Positions 1-8,858 are shown, numbered from the stretch's first letter. The stretch is DNA of 33,308 nt from Micromonosporaceae bacterium (GCA_007130245.1 SLSW01000128.1:1-33308); one strand, 5' to 3'. The notes: generated from the sequence alone by a model not told the origin. Translations and numbers: made by a program.

Positions 1-6
1 ATCCAC

Positions 7-843
7 TCAGTGGTGGTGCAGCGAGCTGACCACGGCCACCGGACGCGCCGCATGCCGCAGCAGGGCACGGGTGAGCGTGCCGAGCAACATGCTGCTACGG
101 CGGCCGTACCGGCGGGCACCGACAACCAGCAGCCCCGCCCCGTCGCTGGCGTCCAGCAGCGCCTGCGCCGGGTTGGTGTCGTACAGCGGCATCCGACGGA
201 CCTCGACGTCCGGGTACTTGCTGGACCAGCCGGCCAGAGTCTCGGCGATCAACCGGTCCGCCGACTCCTCCGCGCGACGCAGGTCGTACGCGAACGGGTC
301 CACCGACGCGACCGCGGTCGCCGGCACACCTGACCAGACGTGGGTGGCTACCAGCGGTACGCCGCGCAGCGACGCCTCCTCGAACGCCACTCCCGCGATC
401 GTCTCATCGTCCGGGGACATGCCCAGTGCCAGCAGCACCGGCTGGTCGATCAGGGCGGGTGCGTCCTGTGGCACCACGATCGTCGGGCACATCGCGTGCG
501 CGGCGATCTCGGCGCTGACCGATCCAGGGCTCTCGTCACTTATGTGTCCACGTCGGCCGGTCACCAGCAACGCCGCCCGGCGGGAGGCCTGGATGAGGGC
601 GTCGGCCGGATCCGCGGTGATGTTTCGCGCGCTGGTGCGCACACCCGGCCAGATCGTGCACACCCGGCGCATGATCGCGGTCAGCGTCAGGTGCGGGCCG
701 ACCGCCCCGGCCACCGGGTGCGCCGACAGCAGCAACAGCGGCAGACCCCGCGCATCGGCCTCGGCCGCCGCCAAGTCCACCGCGGCCAGCGAGTCGTCAT
801 ATCCGTCGACACCGACGACGATGGTGCGCTCGAATGGATTCAT
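7..843 (-). CDS. Universal stress protein, two USP domains
   Basis: ORF 7..942; start trimmed to MNPFERTIVVGVDGYDDSLAAV. First domain has an ATP-loop-like GRRGHISDESPGS; second is degenerate (GARRYGRRSSMLLGT). Confidence 0.9.
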   Translation of the reverse strand: MNPFERTIVVGVDGYDDSLAAVDLAAAEADARGLPLLLLSAHPVAGAVGPHLTLTAIMRRVCTIWPGVRTSARNITADPADALIQASRRAALLVTGRRGHISDESPGSVSAEIAAHAMCPTIVVPQDAPALIDQPVLLALGMSPDDETIAGVAFEEASLRGVPLVATHVWSGVPATAVASVDPFAYDLRRAEESADRLIAETLAGWSSKYPDVEVRRMPLYDTNPAQALLDASDGAGLLVVGARRYGRRSSMLLGTLTRALLRHAARPVAVVSSLHHH

Positions 844-891
844 CATCTCAACCTCCACCACCAGCGTGCGCCGGTCCGGTGACCGTCGGCA

Positions 892-905
892 GGGCCGCTC
901 GCCCC
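892..905. promoter_or_regulatory. Candidate DosR/OsdR-like palindrome GGGCCGCTCGCCCC
   Basis: Imperfect palindrome in the 111-nt gap upstream of the USP gene starting at 843/846; resembles the dormancy-regulator box recalled from memory. Confidence 0.3.
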
Positions 906-957
906 GAGGTCTGTGGCCGGTCGGCCCGGGCAGTCGGTGCAACTCGGCGGTGTCATG

Positions 958-1827
958 TCAGCGCACCACCGCGACCGGGCAGGTGGCGTGATGGACGACC
1001 TGCTGGCTGGCTGAGCCCAGCAGCCCCGTGAACGCGCCCCGGCCGCGGGAACCGACCACGACCAGCGTGGCGTTCCGGCCCGCCTCCACCAGCACACCGG
1101 CGGCGTGGCCGGCGGCGAGCGTGGTGGTCACCGGCACCTGCGGGAACTTCTGCTGCCACGGCCGCAGCCACTGGCCCACCTCGTGCAGTTCGGCGGCCTC
1201 CAGCTCGCGGCGGTCGAGCCGCACGTCGCCCAGCGGCGCCGGCGGCGGCTGCCATGCGTGCACCGCCTGCAGCGGGACGCCACGCAGGTCCGCCTCCTCG
1301 AACGCGAAGCCGATCGCGGCGTGCGAGACCACCGAGCCGTCCACCCCCACCACTACCGGCGCGGCTGCGGACGGCGGTGACGGCCGCCCGGCACGGGTCA
1401 CGATCACCGGGCCCGGCGCGTGGGCGGCGAGCTTGGAGGCCACCGATCCGAGCAGCAGCGAGACGAACCCGCCGTGGCCGCGGTGGCCGACCACCACCAG
1501 GTGGGCCCGGCCGGACAGCTCCACCAGAGCGTCCCCGGCGGGCCCGGTGGCCAGGTCACCGTTGACCACCACGTCGGGCCCTTCCCGGCGCGCCACGCGC
1601 ACCGCCCGCTCCAGCACCGCCTCCGCCGCCTCGCGGGAGGCGTCCTGCTGCCAGTCGTACGGCGGCGCCAGCACCGGCGCGGTCACCAGCGGCACGCTGT
1701 ACGCGTGCACCAGCCACAGTGGCCGGCGGCGCAGGCGTGCCTCGGTGACGGCCCATTGCACCGCCGCGATGCTGTGATCCGACGCGTCCACACCGGCGAG
1801 CACCGGCAGGTTCTCCGCCGGGCTCAT
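958..1827 (-). CDS. Universal stress protein, two USP domains
   Basis: ORF 958..1959 trimmed to MSPAENLPVLAGVDASDHS; GHRGHGGFVSLLLGS and GSRGRGAFTGLLGS ATP-binding loops; start overlaps the upstream gene's stop by 4 nt (ATGA). Confidence 0.93.
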   Translation of the reverse strand: MSPAENLPVLAGVDASDHSIAAVQWAVTEARLRRRPLWLVHAYSVPLVTAPVLAPPYDWQQDASREAAEAVLERAVRVARREGPDVVVNGDLATGPAGDALVELSGRAHLVVVGHRGHGGFVSLLLGSVASKLAAHAPGPVIVTRAGRPSPPSAAAPVVVGVDGSVVSHAAIGFAFEEADLRGVPLQAVHAWQPPPAPLGDVRLDRRELEAAELHEVGQWLRPWQQKFPQVPVTTTLAAGHAAGVLVEAGRNATLVVVGSRGRGAFTGLLGSASQQVVHHATCPVAVVR

Positions 1828-2342
1828 GGCGCGTCCTGCCCGCCCGACCCGGCGGTCGTGCGTGCGGCCTTCTCCCGGGTGGCGGGCGTGGCGGACGGGC
1901 GGGCCACCTCGTGCGCTACCGGGATCACCACCACCGGGCAGGCAGCCAGGCGGATGCACTCCTCGGCGACCGAGCCGAGCACGGTGTGCCAGACCCGGCT
2001 GTGGCCGTGACTGCCCAGGACCAGCAGATCCGCATTGCGGGTCGCGGCGGCGAGCACCTCCGCCGGTCGCCCTTCCATCGTCTGTATGGCCACCGGCACC
2101 CGGCTGGGCACCGTGCCGAGCTCGTGTTCGAGCATCTCCTCGGCCAACCGGGCACTGTCGGCCGATCCCTGCCGTTCGATCGCCGCAACCCCCAGGCCGC
2201 CCCCGGGCAGATCCCAGCGCCAGGCGGCGACGGCCTGCACCGTCCCGCCGCGGTCAGCAGCTTCCCGCACCGCCCATTGCAGTGCTCTGCGGCCGCCGTC
2301 GGACCCGTCGACTCCCACCACGATCACCCGCTCGCCGGTCAT
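1824..2342 (-). CDS. Universal stress protein, single USP domain
   Basis: MTGERVIVVGVDGSDGGRRALQWA..., GSHGHSRVWHTVLGS loop. Confidence 0.93.
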   Translation of the reverse strand: MTGERVIVVGVDGSDGGRRALQWAVREAADRGGTVQAVAAWRWDLPGGGLGVAAIERQGSADSARLAEEMLEHELGTVPSRVPVAIQTMEGRPAEVLAAATRNADLLVLGSHGHSRVWHTVLGSVAEECIRLAACPVVVIPVAHEVARPSATPATREKAARTTAGSGGQDAP

Positions 2343-2344
2343 CG

Positions 2345-3238
2345 CTACACCTCCCCGTGCTCGGCTCTGTCAACCCGGTGACGGATTACCGCCACCGGAC
2401 AGTGGGCGTGGTCGATCAGTTTGCGGACCACCGAACCGAGCGCCTGGCCTGGGAACCCACCACGGCCACGCGCACCGACCACCACCAGTTGGGCGTCCGC
2501 CGAAGCGGTGATGAGGGCGTCAGCGGCGGTCGTGTGCACCAGGCGCACGTTCACCGTCACGTCCGGATGTTTCTCCCGCCATCCCTGCAGCGCGGCATCC
2601 ACCAGCCGGCGCTGGGCGCGGTGCAGTTCCTCGCGGTCGTAGGTCGGCGGCGCCGCGTCGCGGCGTCTCGGCACCGGCGGCGGTTGGCAGGCGCGCACCG
2701 CCACCAGATCCACCCCCCGCGCGACGGCCTGGTCCATCGCGAAGGCGACCGCCTCGGCAGCGTCGGACGAGTCGTCGATACCGACCACCACCGGAAGGCG
2801 CGGCGGCGCACAGCCACGTACCATGATCACCGGACACTGGGCGTGCGTGGCGCCGCCGACGGCCACCGACCCGGCCCGCAGCCCGATGAACCCGCCGAGC
2901 CCCCGGTCACCCAGCACCAGCAACTGCGCCCCCTCGGACAGCTTGCGCAGGGTGGCGGTGACGGTGCCGTCGACGACCGCGCCGGTGACCGGCACCTCGG
3001 GACGCACCTCGCGGGCATGGTCGACGGCCTCGTGGATGGCGGCGGTGACCTCATGCCGCACGTCCGGATCCGGCCAGCTGGAACCCGCCGGCACCGGCAC
3101 CACGGACGTGGCCCACTCGTAGACGTACACCAGCCGCACCGGCGCCGACCGCCGGGCCGCCTCGTCCTGCGCCCACTTCAGCGCGGCACCGGCAGCCAGG
3201 GAGCCGTCGTACCCGACGATGACGGGGCGCTCAATCAT
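2345..3238 (-). CDS. Universal stress protein, two USP domains
   Basis: ORF 2345..3322 trimmed to MIERPVIVGYDGSLAAGAAL; GDRGLGGFIGLRAGS and GARGRGGFPGQALGS loops. Confidence 0.93.
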   Translation of the reverse strand: MIERPVIVGYDGSLAAGAALKWAQDEAARRSAPVRLVYVYEWATSVVPVPAGSSWPDPDVRHEVTAAIHEAVDHAREVRPEVPVTGAVVDGTVTATLRKLSEGAQLLVLGDRGLGGFIGLRAGSVAVGGATHAQCPVIMVRGCAPPRLPVVVGIDDSSDAAEAVAFAMDQAVARGVDLVAVRACQPPPVPRRRDAAPPTYDREELHRAQRRLVDAALQGWREKHPDVTVNVRLVHTTAADALITASADAQLVVVGARGRGGFPGQALGSVVRKLIDHAHCPVAVIRHRVDRAEHGEV

Positions 3239-3381
3239 CCGTACCTCCCCCGGCGGCGGCCCGGCACGTCCGCAGGCCGGTCCACCACTCCAGCGTCGGT
3301 CCCGCGACCAGCTACGGGACACGGCCGAATGTCACCTCTTGCCCGGGCCGGCGGTCCTGCGGCGCCGGTCGTGGCGGGCGG

Positions 3382-3395
3382 CGGGACCTTCGGCC
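3382..3395. promoter_or_regulatory. Candidate DosR/OsdR-like box GGGACCTTCGGCCC
   Basis: Imperfect palindrome (longer form GGCGGGACCTTCGGCCCGCC) in the divergent intergenic region between the USP operon and the CBS gene. Confidence 0.4.
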
Positions 3396-3475
3396 CGCCG
3401 GCTGGTAGCCGGGTGGCTCTGGCCGGCCGCGGCGGGACGGTGTGCCATGAACGTGAGGATGCAAGGAGGTGTGCC

Positions 3476-4168
3476 ATGCGTACGTGGCGCGTGGAGGATG
3501 TCATGACCACCGACGTCGTGGCGGTGAAGGAGAATACGCCCTACCGGGAGATCGTGGACACGCTCAACGACCGTCGCGTGAGCGCGGTACCGGTGGTGGA
3601 CGAGTTCGGTCAGGTGACCGGTGTGGTCTCCGAGGCGGACCTGCTCCACAAGATCGAGCTTTCCGGCGCGGAGGGCGAGCGGCGCATCTTCGCCGGCCGG
3701 CGTCGCCGCACGGCCCAGCAGAAGGCGGCCGGGGCGGTCGCCCGGGACCTGATGTCCACGCCGGCGATCACGGTGCGTCCGGGCACGCCGGTGCCGGCCG
3801 CGGCCAAACTCATGGACGACGAGCGGGTCAAGCGCCTGCCGGTCACCGACGACGCCGGGCGGCTGAGCGGCATCGTCTCGCGGGCCGACCTGCTGCGGGT
3901 GTACCTGCGACCGGACGCGGAGATCGAGCGCGAGGTGGTCGAGGAGGTGCTGCACCGCACCCTGTGGGTCGACCCGGAGACGGTGCGGGCGAGCGTGCAC
4001 AACGGTGTGGTGACCCTGTCCGGACGCGCCGACCGCCGCTCCACCGCGGAACTGGCGGTCCAGCTCACCCGGGCGGTCGCCGGCGTGGTCGACGTGGACG
4101 ACCGGCTGGGGTTCGAGCTCGACGACCGTCGGCTCACCGAGGCCGGCTACGGCCCGTTCGGCGCCTGA
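3476..4168 (+). CDS. CBS-CBS-BON domain protein
   Basis: Start MRTWRVEDVMTTDVVAVKENTPY preceded by AAGGAGG; two CBS motifs (VSAVPVVDEFGQVTGVVSEADLL; VKRLPVTDDAGRLSGIVSRADLL) and C-terminal BON (VRASVHNGVVTLSGRADRRSTAELAVQL). Confidence 0.93.
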   Translation: MRTWRVEDVMTTDVVAVKENTPYREIVDTLNDRRVSAVPVVDEFGQVTGVVSEADLLHKIELSGAEGERRIFAGRRRRTAQQKAAGAVARDLMSTPAITVRPGTPVPAAAKLMDDERVKRLPVTDDAGRLSGIVSRADLLRVYLRPDAEIEREVVEEVLHRTLWVDPETVRASVHNGVVTLSGRADRRSTAELAVQLTRAVAGVVDVDDRLGFELDDRRLTEAGYGPFGA

Positions 4169-5028
4169 GCCTCGCGGCGCGATCGCCGACGCCACAGGTA
4201 TGCCGCCGTCGTGGCCCCCAGCAGGGCGGCCACGGCGGCGAGCAGCCCCACCGCGCCGATCCGCTCGAGCGCCCCGGCCAGCGTGCCCTGCACGGCGGCC
4301 GCGGCGTCGATCACCGGATCGGCGGTGCTGCCGCCGCGCCACACCCGGATCTCGTACCACCCGTAGTAGGCCACGTATCCGCCGGCCACGGCCAGCAGCG
4401 CGCCACCGCCCCGGGTGAGTGCCGGGCCCCACCGCCGCACCCGGCTCAGCGGTGACCCCTGCGCCACCGCGACCGCCAGCGCAGCCGCCCCCACGGCCAG
4501 GCCCATACCGCCGGCGTACGCGAAGAACAGCGCGATGCCGGACGGCACCGAGCCGGCCCGGAAGCTGGTGACCACGATCGCCATGAACGGCGCGATCGTG
4601 CAACCGAGGGAGGCGATGGCGTACGCCGCGCCGAACGTCATCATGGACGGCCAGGTGCGGCGGACCGCAGGTCCGGTGCCGACCCGGATGGCCGGCATCG
4701 GCAACTGCCGGCCGGCCAGCAGCCACACCCCGACCGCCGCCACCGCCAAGCCGAGCCCGATGGTGAACCACGGCAGGTGCTCCTGCACCGAGGCGGCCAC
4801 CGGCGCCACCGCCAGGCCGAACACCCCGAACACGGTGGCGAACCCGGCGGTCATGGCGGCCGCGGCGACCAGCGCGCGGACCACCGCCGCGGCGCGGCCG
4901 GGGTCGGCCGCCCCGACGTCACCGCGCACCAGCAGGGCCAGGTACGCCGGCAGCAGCGCGAACCCGCACGGGTTGGCCGCCGCCAGGATTCCCGCGGCCA
5001 GCGCCAGGCCGAGCGGAGCGTCAAGCAT
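4147..5028 (-). CDS. CcdA/DsbD-type cytochrome c biogenesis membrane protein
   Basis: Polytopic membrane protein from MLDAPLGLALAAGILAAANPCGFALLPAYLALLVRG; conserved cysteines in NPCG and SLGCTIAP contexts. Confidence 0.88.
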   Translation of the reverse strand: MLDAPLGLALAAGILAAANPCGFALLPAYLALLVRGDVGAADPGRAAAVVRALVAAAAMTAGFATVFGVFGLAVAPVAASVQEHLPWFTIGLGLAVAAVGVWLLAGRQLPMPAIRVGTGPAVRRTWPSMMTFGAAYAIASLGCTIAPFMAIVVTSFRAGSVPSGIALFFAYAGGMGLAVGAAALAVAVAQGSPLSRVRRWGPALTRGGGALLAVAGGYVAYYGWYEIRVWRGGSTADPVIDAAAAVQGTLAGALERIGAVGLLAAVAALLGATTAAYLWRRRSRREAQAPNGP

Positions 5029-5029
5029 C

Positions 5030-5626
5030 TCAGCCCACCAATAGATCGAGCCGGTGCGGCAGTTCGGCGGTGCGGGTGATGCCCCGCTCGACCACCGCAC
5101 CGGACTCGTCCAGGATCACGAAGGTGCTCTGGGCGGTTACTTCGTACAGTCGCCACACCGCGCCGTCCGGGTCTGCCAGGTGCGTCACCTCCTGCAACCC
5201 GTGACGGTCGATGAAGCCACGCATGGCCTCGACACTGTCGTCGAGGCCCGCCACGCCGACCACGGAGACCGCACCGGCGTAGTCTTCGGCCAGGGCGCGC
5301 ACGTCCGGCGCCTGGCCCGCACAGATCCCGCACCACGGGGCCCAGAACCACAGCACCACCGGCTGTCCGAGCAGTTCGTGGCCGTCGAACGAACCACCGT
5401 CGACAGTGGTCGATGTGAAGTCCAGGTGGGCCGGGGGTGCGGGTGCCTGGTTGTCGGCCTCCCCCGTCGGGCCGGGATCGGTCGGTGAGGTGGGAGCGCG
5501 CTCGGGTGCCGGATCCATCGTGTCACCGGTGGGCCCGTTGTCCACACCCGCGCAGCCGGCGAGCAACAGTGCGCCGACGGCAACGACCGCCAGTGTGGTC
5601 CGCCGTACGCTCATTTTCACCTCCAT
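5030..5626 (-). CDS. TlpA/thioredoxin-family lipoprotein
   Basis: Signal peptide with lipobox LLAGC; redoxin-fold APWCGICAGQAPDVRALAEDY with a CxxC active site. Start may be 5614 (MSVRR). Confidence 0.9.
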   Translation of the reverse strand: MEVKMSVRRTTLAVVAVGALLLAGCAGVDNGPTGDTMDPAPERAPTSPTDPGPTGEADNQAPAPPAHLDFTSTTVDGGSFDGHELLGQPVVLWFWAPWCGICAGQAPDVRALAEDYAGAVSVVGVAGLDDSVEAMRGFIDRHGLQEVTHLADPDGAVWRLYEVTAQSTFVILDESGAVVERGITRTAELPHRLDLLVG

Positions 5627-5712
5627 CTGTCGATCGACCGTGTGATCACCGTAACTCCGGGCGGCGGCGGCGTCACCGGTGTGCGGGCGCTCGTCACCAC
5701 CCCGTAATAGAT

Positions 5713-6072
5713 GGCGGCGGATACGCAGGCCGGCTCCGGAGCGCCGCCACCGCCGTCGCGCGCGCCGAGTCGGTGGGGCTGGCCGGTGAGCTGCTTACCC
5801 GCTATCCGCACGAGGTCTCCGACGGGCAGTTGCCGCGTGCCGCGCTGGCGCGGGCGCTGGTGCTCGCGCCGCGCTACCTGGTCTGCGACGAGCCGACCGC
5901 CGTGCTCGACGCCTCGTCAGCAGCATCCTTTCTGGACACTCTCGCCGTACAGCAGTCGCGTCACGGCACCGGGATCCTGCTCATCACCCACGACCGGCTG
6001 CTGGCGGAGCACCGGCCCGACCGCCTGGCAGACATCTCGCATCTTAGCGGACACATCGGAACAGCTCCGTAG
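5713..6072 (+). pseudogene. Truncated ABC transporter ATPase, C-terminal half (Opp/Dpp-like)
   Basis: AESVGLAGELLTRYPHEVSDGQLPRAALARALVLAPRYLVCDEPTAVLDAS...LLITHDRL: degenerate signature, Walker B, D-loop and H-loop, but no Walker A upstream. Left boundary approximate. Confidence 0.65.
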
Positions 6073-6179
6073 CACGTGTGTCTGAGGTCCACCGAACGTT
6101 AGGTTAGAGTGGCACAAAGAACGGGGCGCGGGACTGGGCGAAGCGCCACCCCAACACCACCTCTCGGGAGTTCTCGGAC

Positions 6180-7316
6180 GTGCAGGCCACTCGCCGGTCA
6201 CCATTGTGGGCGAAGCTGCTGGTTATCGCCGGAGCGGTGCTACTGCTCACCAGCGGCACCGCGCTCGCCGGCGTGGGTCAGCTGCTGCACCGCTACGAGG
6301 GCGCGATCGAGCAGCGGGACCTGTTCGGTGAGCTCAACCCCGGCGAACAGTACGGCCAGGACATCACCGGGCCGCTGAACATCCTGCTGGCCGGTCTGGA
6401 CACCCGTCCGAGCCGGCCGCATGAGCCGCCGCGCGCGGACGCGATCATGGTCGCGCACATCACCGAGGACCTCGACCGGGCGTACCTGATCTCCCTGCCC
6501 CGCGACAGCCTCGTCGACATCCCCGCGTACGAACCGACCGGCTACCGCGGCGGCCGGGGACGGCTGAACTCGGCGATGGCCATCGGCTCCCGCCAGCAGC
6601 CCGGCGAAGAACTGCCCGACATCGGCCGGGGTTTTGAGCTGCTGTCCCGCACGGTCAGCGACCTGACCGGCATCGACTACTTCAACGCCGGGGCGGTCGT
6701 GAACTTCACCGGCTTCACCGACATCGTCGACGCGCTCGACGGCATCACGATCGAGCTCGACCAGCGGATCGTGTCCCGTCACCGGATGCCGGACGGCAGA
6801 CATCGCCCGGTCAACCCCAGCGGCCACGGATACTACGGCGAGCAGATGGTGTATGAACCCGGCTCACCCCCATGCCGGTTCGCGGATCACGAGGACGTGT
6901 TCCGCTGCGAGCTCAACGGGTGGCAGGCGCTCGACATCGCCCGTCAGCGGTACGGCGTGGAGGGCAGCGACTACGGGCGGCAGCGCAACCAGCAGGTGAT
7001 CCTCAAGGCGATGCTGGACAAGGCGCTCAGTCGCGGGGTGGTGACCGACCCGGTGCGGCTGGACGAGGTGCTGCGCGCTGCCGGAGGGTCGCTGATCTTC
7101 GACGGGCGCGGCACCAGGCCCGTCCATTTCGCGTTCGCGTTGCGGCATCTGCGGCCCAGCGAGGTGGTGACGGTGCAGGTGGAGGCCGAGAGCGTCGGTA
7201 TCGGCAACGCCTACCAGGGCGAGCGACTCACCGAGGATTCCCAACGCCTGTTCCACGCGCTCGCGCAGGGGCGCCTGCCGGAGTTCCTGCTGTCGAACCG
7301 GCAATTCCTGGACTGA
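6180..7316 (+). CDS. LytR-CpsA-Psr (LCP) family cell-envelope protein
   Basis: N-terminal TM; GPLNILLAGLDTRP...RADAIMVAHITEDLDRAYLISLPRDSLVDIP...GRLNSAMAIG, FTDIVDALDGITIELDQ. GTG start. Confidence 0.92.
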   Translation: MQATRRSPLWAKLLVIAGAVLLLTSGTALAGVGQLLHRYEGAIEQRDLFGELNPGEQYGQDITGPLNILLAGLDTRPSRPHEPPRADAIMVAHITEDLDRAYLISLPRDSLVDIPAYEPTGYRGGRGRLNSAMAIGSRQQPGEELPDIGRGFELLSRTVSDLTGIDYFNAGAVVNFTGFTDIVDALDGITIELDQRIVSRHRMPDGRHRPVNPSGHGYYGEQMVYEPGSPPCRFADHEDVFRCELNGWQALDIARQRYGVEGSDYGRQRNQQVILKAMLDKALSRGVVTDPVRLDEVLRAAGGSLIFDGRGTRPVHFAFALRHLRPSEVVTVQVEAESVGIGNAYQGERLTEDSQRLFHALAQGRLPEFLLSNRQFLD

Positions 7317-7348
7317 AATCGGCGACCCCGGCGCCGGCACCGCCCCGC

Positions 7349-7846
7349 TCAGCCGTCCCCGGGCTCGTAGTGGACCTGCCGGAGTTCGTTGCTGCTGGTC
7401 AGGGCCCAGCGCAGACCGTTGGTGTCGGTGAACTCCACCTCGATCATCGCCTGCCGGGGATCCACCAACCGGGCCGCTTTGAAATCCACGCGCAGGTCCG
7501 CGTGCCCGCCGACGAACGGTGGGTGCTGCCTGACCGGGTAGATCGCGATGCGGTCCAGCTCGCCCTCCGCGTTCGGGGCGAGCAGCGTGTAGGACAGGTT
7601 GCGGATCGGCCCGTCACCGTCGTTGCGGATGCTGAAGCGGCCACCCCGGCCCTTGGCGATCCCGCCGCCGACCGACACCAGCCGGGCGTGCGCGGCCATC
7701 CGGTCGTACCACTGTGCCTCGACGCGCGCGTCAGCCAGGCGCCGCATGTGTATCTCATACAGCAGGCCGCCACCGATGACCGTCGCCACCAGCAGCGACC
7801 CGAGCGCCCCCACCCAGGCGGGCAACGTTCCCCAGTCCACGCGCAC
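7349..7846 (-). CDS. Hypothetical membrane-anchored protein
   Basis: N-terminal TM segment WVGALGSLLVATVIGGGLLYEI followed by a soluble domain (FSIRNDGDGPIRNLSYTLL). GTG start chosen at VRVDWGTLP. Confidence 0.7.
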   Translation of the reverse strand: MRVDWGTLPAWVGALGSLLVATVIGGGLLYEIHMRRLADARVEAQWYDRMAAHARLVSVGGGIAKGRGGRFSIRNDGDGPIRNLSYTLLAPNAEGELDRIAIYPVRQHPPFVGGHADLRVDFKAARLVDPRQAMIEVEFTDTNGLRWALTSSNELRQVHYEPGDG

Positions 7847-8001
7847 ATCATCCGATGCCCCCGGTGGGAACGGGAAGAGGGGGTGTCGACCCGATGAGAA
7901 CGCCCGGTCACCATGTGAACCGGCACGGTCGTACGCCCTCATGCGGTGGCAATCGGGTGGCTGGGGCTCGATGGCCGACCGATCGTGCTATTGTGTGCCC
8001 C

Positions 8002-8607
8002 GTGGGCAAGGGTGACGACACCCGGGCGGCCGCGCTCTCCGAGGCCACCGAGATCGCCGCCCGACTGGGGCTGGCCGGGCTGACGATCGGCGACCTGGCC
8101 ACCGCCGCGGGCATGTCCAAGAGCGGGCTGTACGCACACTTCCGGTCCAAGGAGGCGCTGCAGCTGGCGACCCTGGCGTCCGCCCGCGAGTCGTTCAACG
8201 ACACCGTGATGCGCCCGGCCCTGGCCACTCCCCGCGGCGAGCAGCGGGTGCGGGCGCTGTTCGAGCGCTGGATCACTGCCGCCCGCGACGACTGGCCCGC
8301 CGGCTGCCTGTTCGTGTCGGCCGCCACCGAGTTCGACGACCGACCGGGTCGGGTGCGTGACCAGCTCGTGCGTGACCACCTCGACCTGCTGGACGCGATC
8401 GCCCAGGTCTTTCGCACCGGCGTCAGCGAGGGCCAGTTCCGTTCTGACGCGGACCCGATGCAGTTCGCCCAGGACCTCAACGGCGTCATGCTGGGGTTCC
8501 TGCACGCCCACCGGCTGCTGCGCGACCCGGATGCGCAGGCGCGGGCGCGCCGGGCCTTCGCACTCCTGCTCGCCGGCGCGAGGAATCTGGAGTCGCAGGC
8601 CGCCTGA
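8002..8607 (+). CDS. TetR/AcrR family transcriptional regulator
   Basis: N-terminal HTH: AARLGLAGLTIGDLATAAGMSKSGLYAHFRSKEALQLATL. GTG start. Confidence 0.93.
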   Translation: MGKGDDTRAAALSEATEIAARLGLAGLTIGDLATAAGMSKSGLYAHFRSKEALQLATLASARESFNDTVMRPALATPRGEQRVRALFERWITAARDDWPAGCLFVSAATEFDDRPGRVRDQLVRDHLDLLDAIAQVFRTGVSEGQFRSDADPMQFAQDLNGVMLGFLHAHRLLRDPDAQARARRAFALLLAGARNLESQAA

Positions 8608-8655
8608 AGCCGCCATGGGACGGAGCCGATGAGACGACCGACGTGACGCTAAAGT

Positions 8656-8667
8656 ACGAACGTTCGT
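8656..8667. promoter_or_regulatory. Perfect 12-bp palindrome ACGAACGTTCGT, candidate TetR-family operator
   Basis: Perfect dyad in the gap between the TetR stop and secA2. Confidence 0.4.
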
Positions 8668-8793
8668 TTGTTATCGCGTTGGCGGTCGCCGATGGGGCAC
8701 GCCGCGTTCGCCGCCGTGGAACGCCCTCCACCCGACCTCGGCGCCGGCGGGACGCTGCGGGTGTGGCTAAGGCCACCACCAGGTCCGGTTCCC

Positions 8794-8799
8794 TATACT
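8794..8799 (+). promoter_or_regulatory. Candidate -10 element TATACT for the secA2-like gene
   Basis: TATACT 60 nt upstream of the SecA start, bracketed by an 8-bp inverted repeat GCCACCAC (8772-8779)/GTGGTGGC (8810-8817). Confidence 0.35.
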
Positions 8800-8858
8800 G
8801 ATCAACAAAGTGGTGGCGTGCGTGACCGGTGCCCGCGCGTGACGTACCGTTGCCCGAC

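Noticed and set aside
1826-4168. 780-aa plus-strand ORF as one protein
   Set aside because: Only the last 230 aa (from 3476, with AAGGAGG) is CBS-BON; the upstream part is antisense to three USP genes and is low-complexity Arg/Pro/His-rich.
7328-7337. CCGGCGCCGG palindrome between convergent genes as terminator
   Set aside because: Ten-base GC palindromes are common by chance at this GC content; no loop or U-tract.
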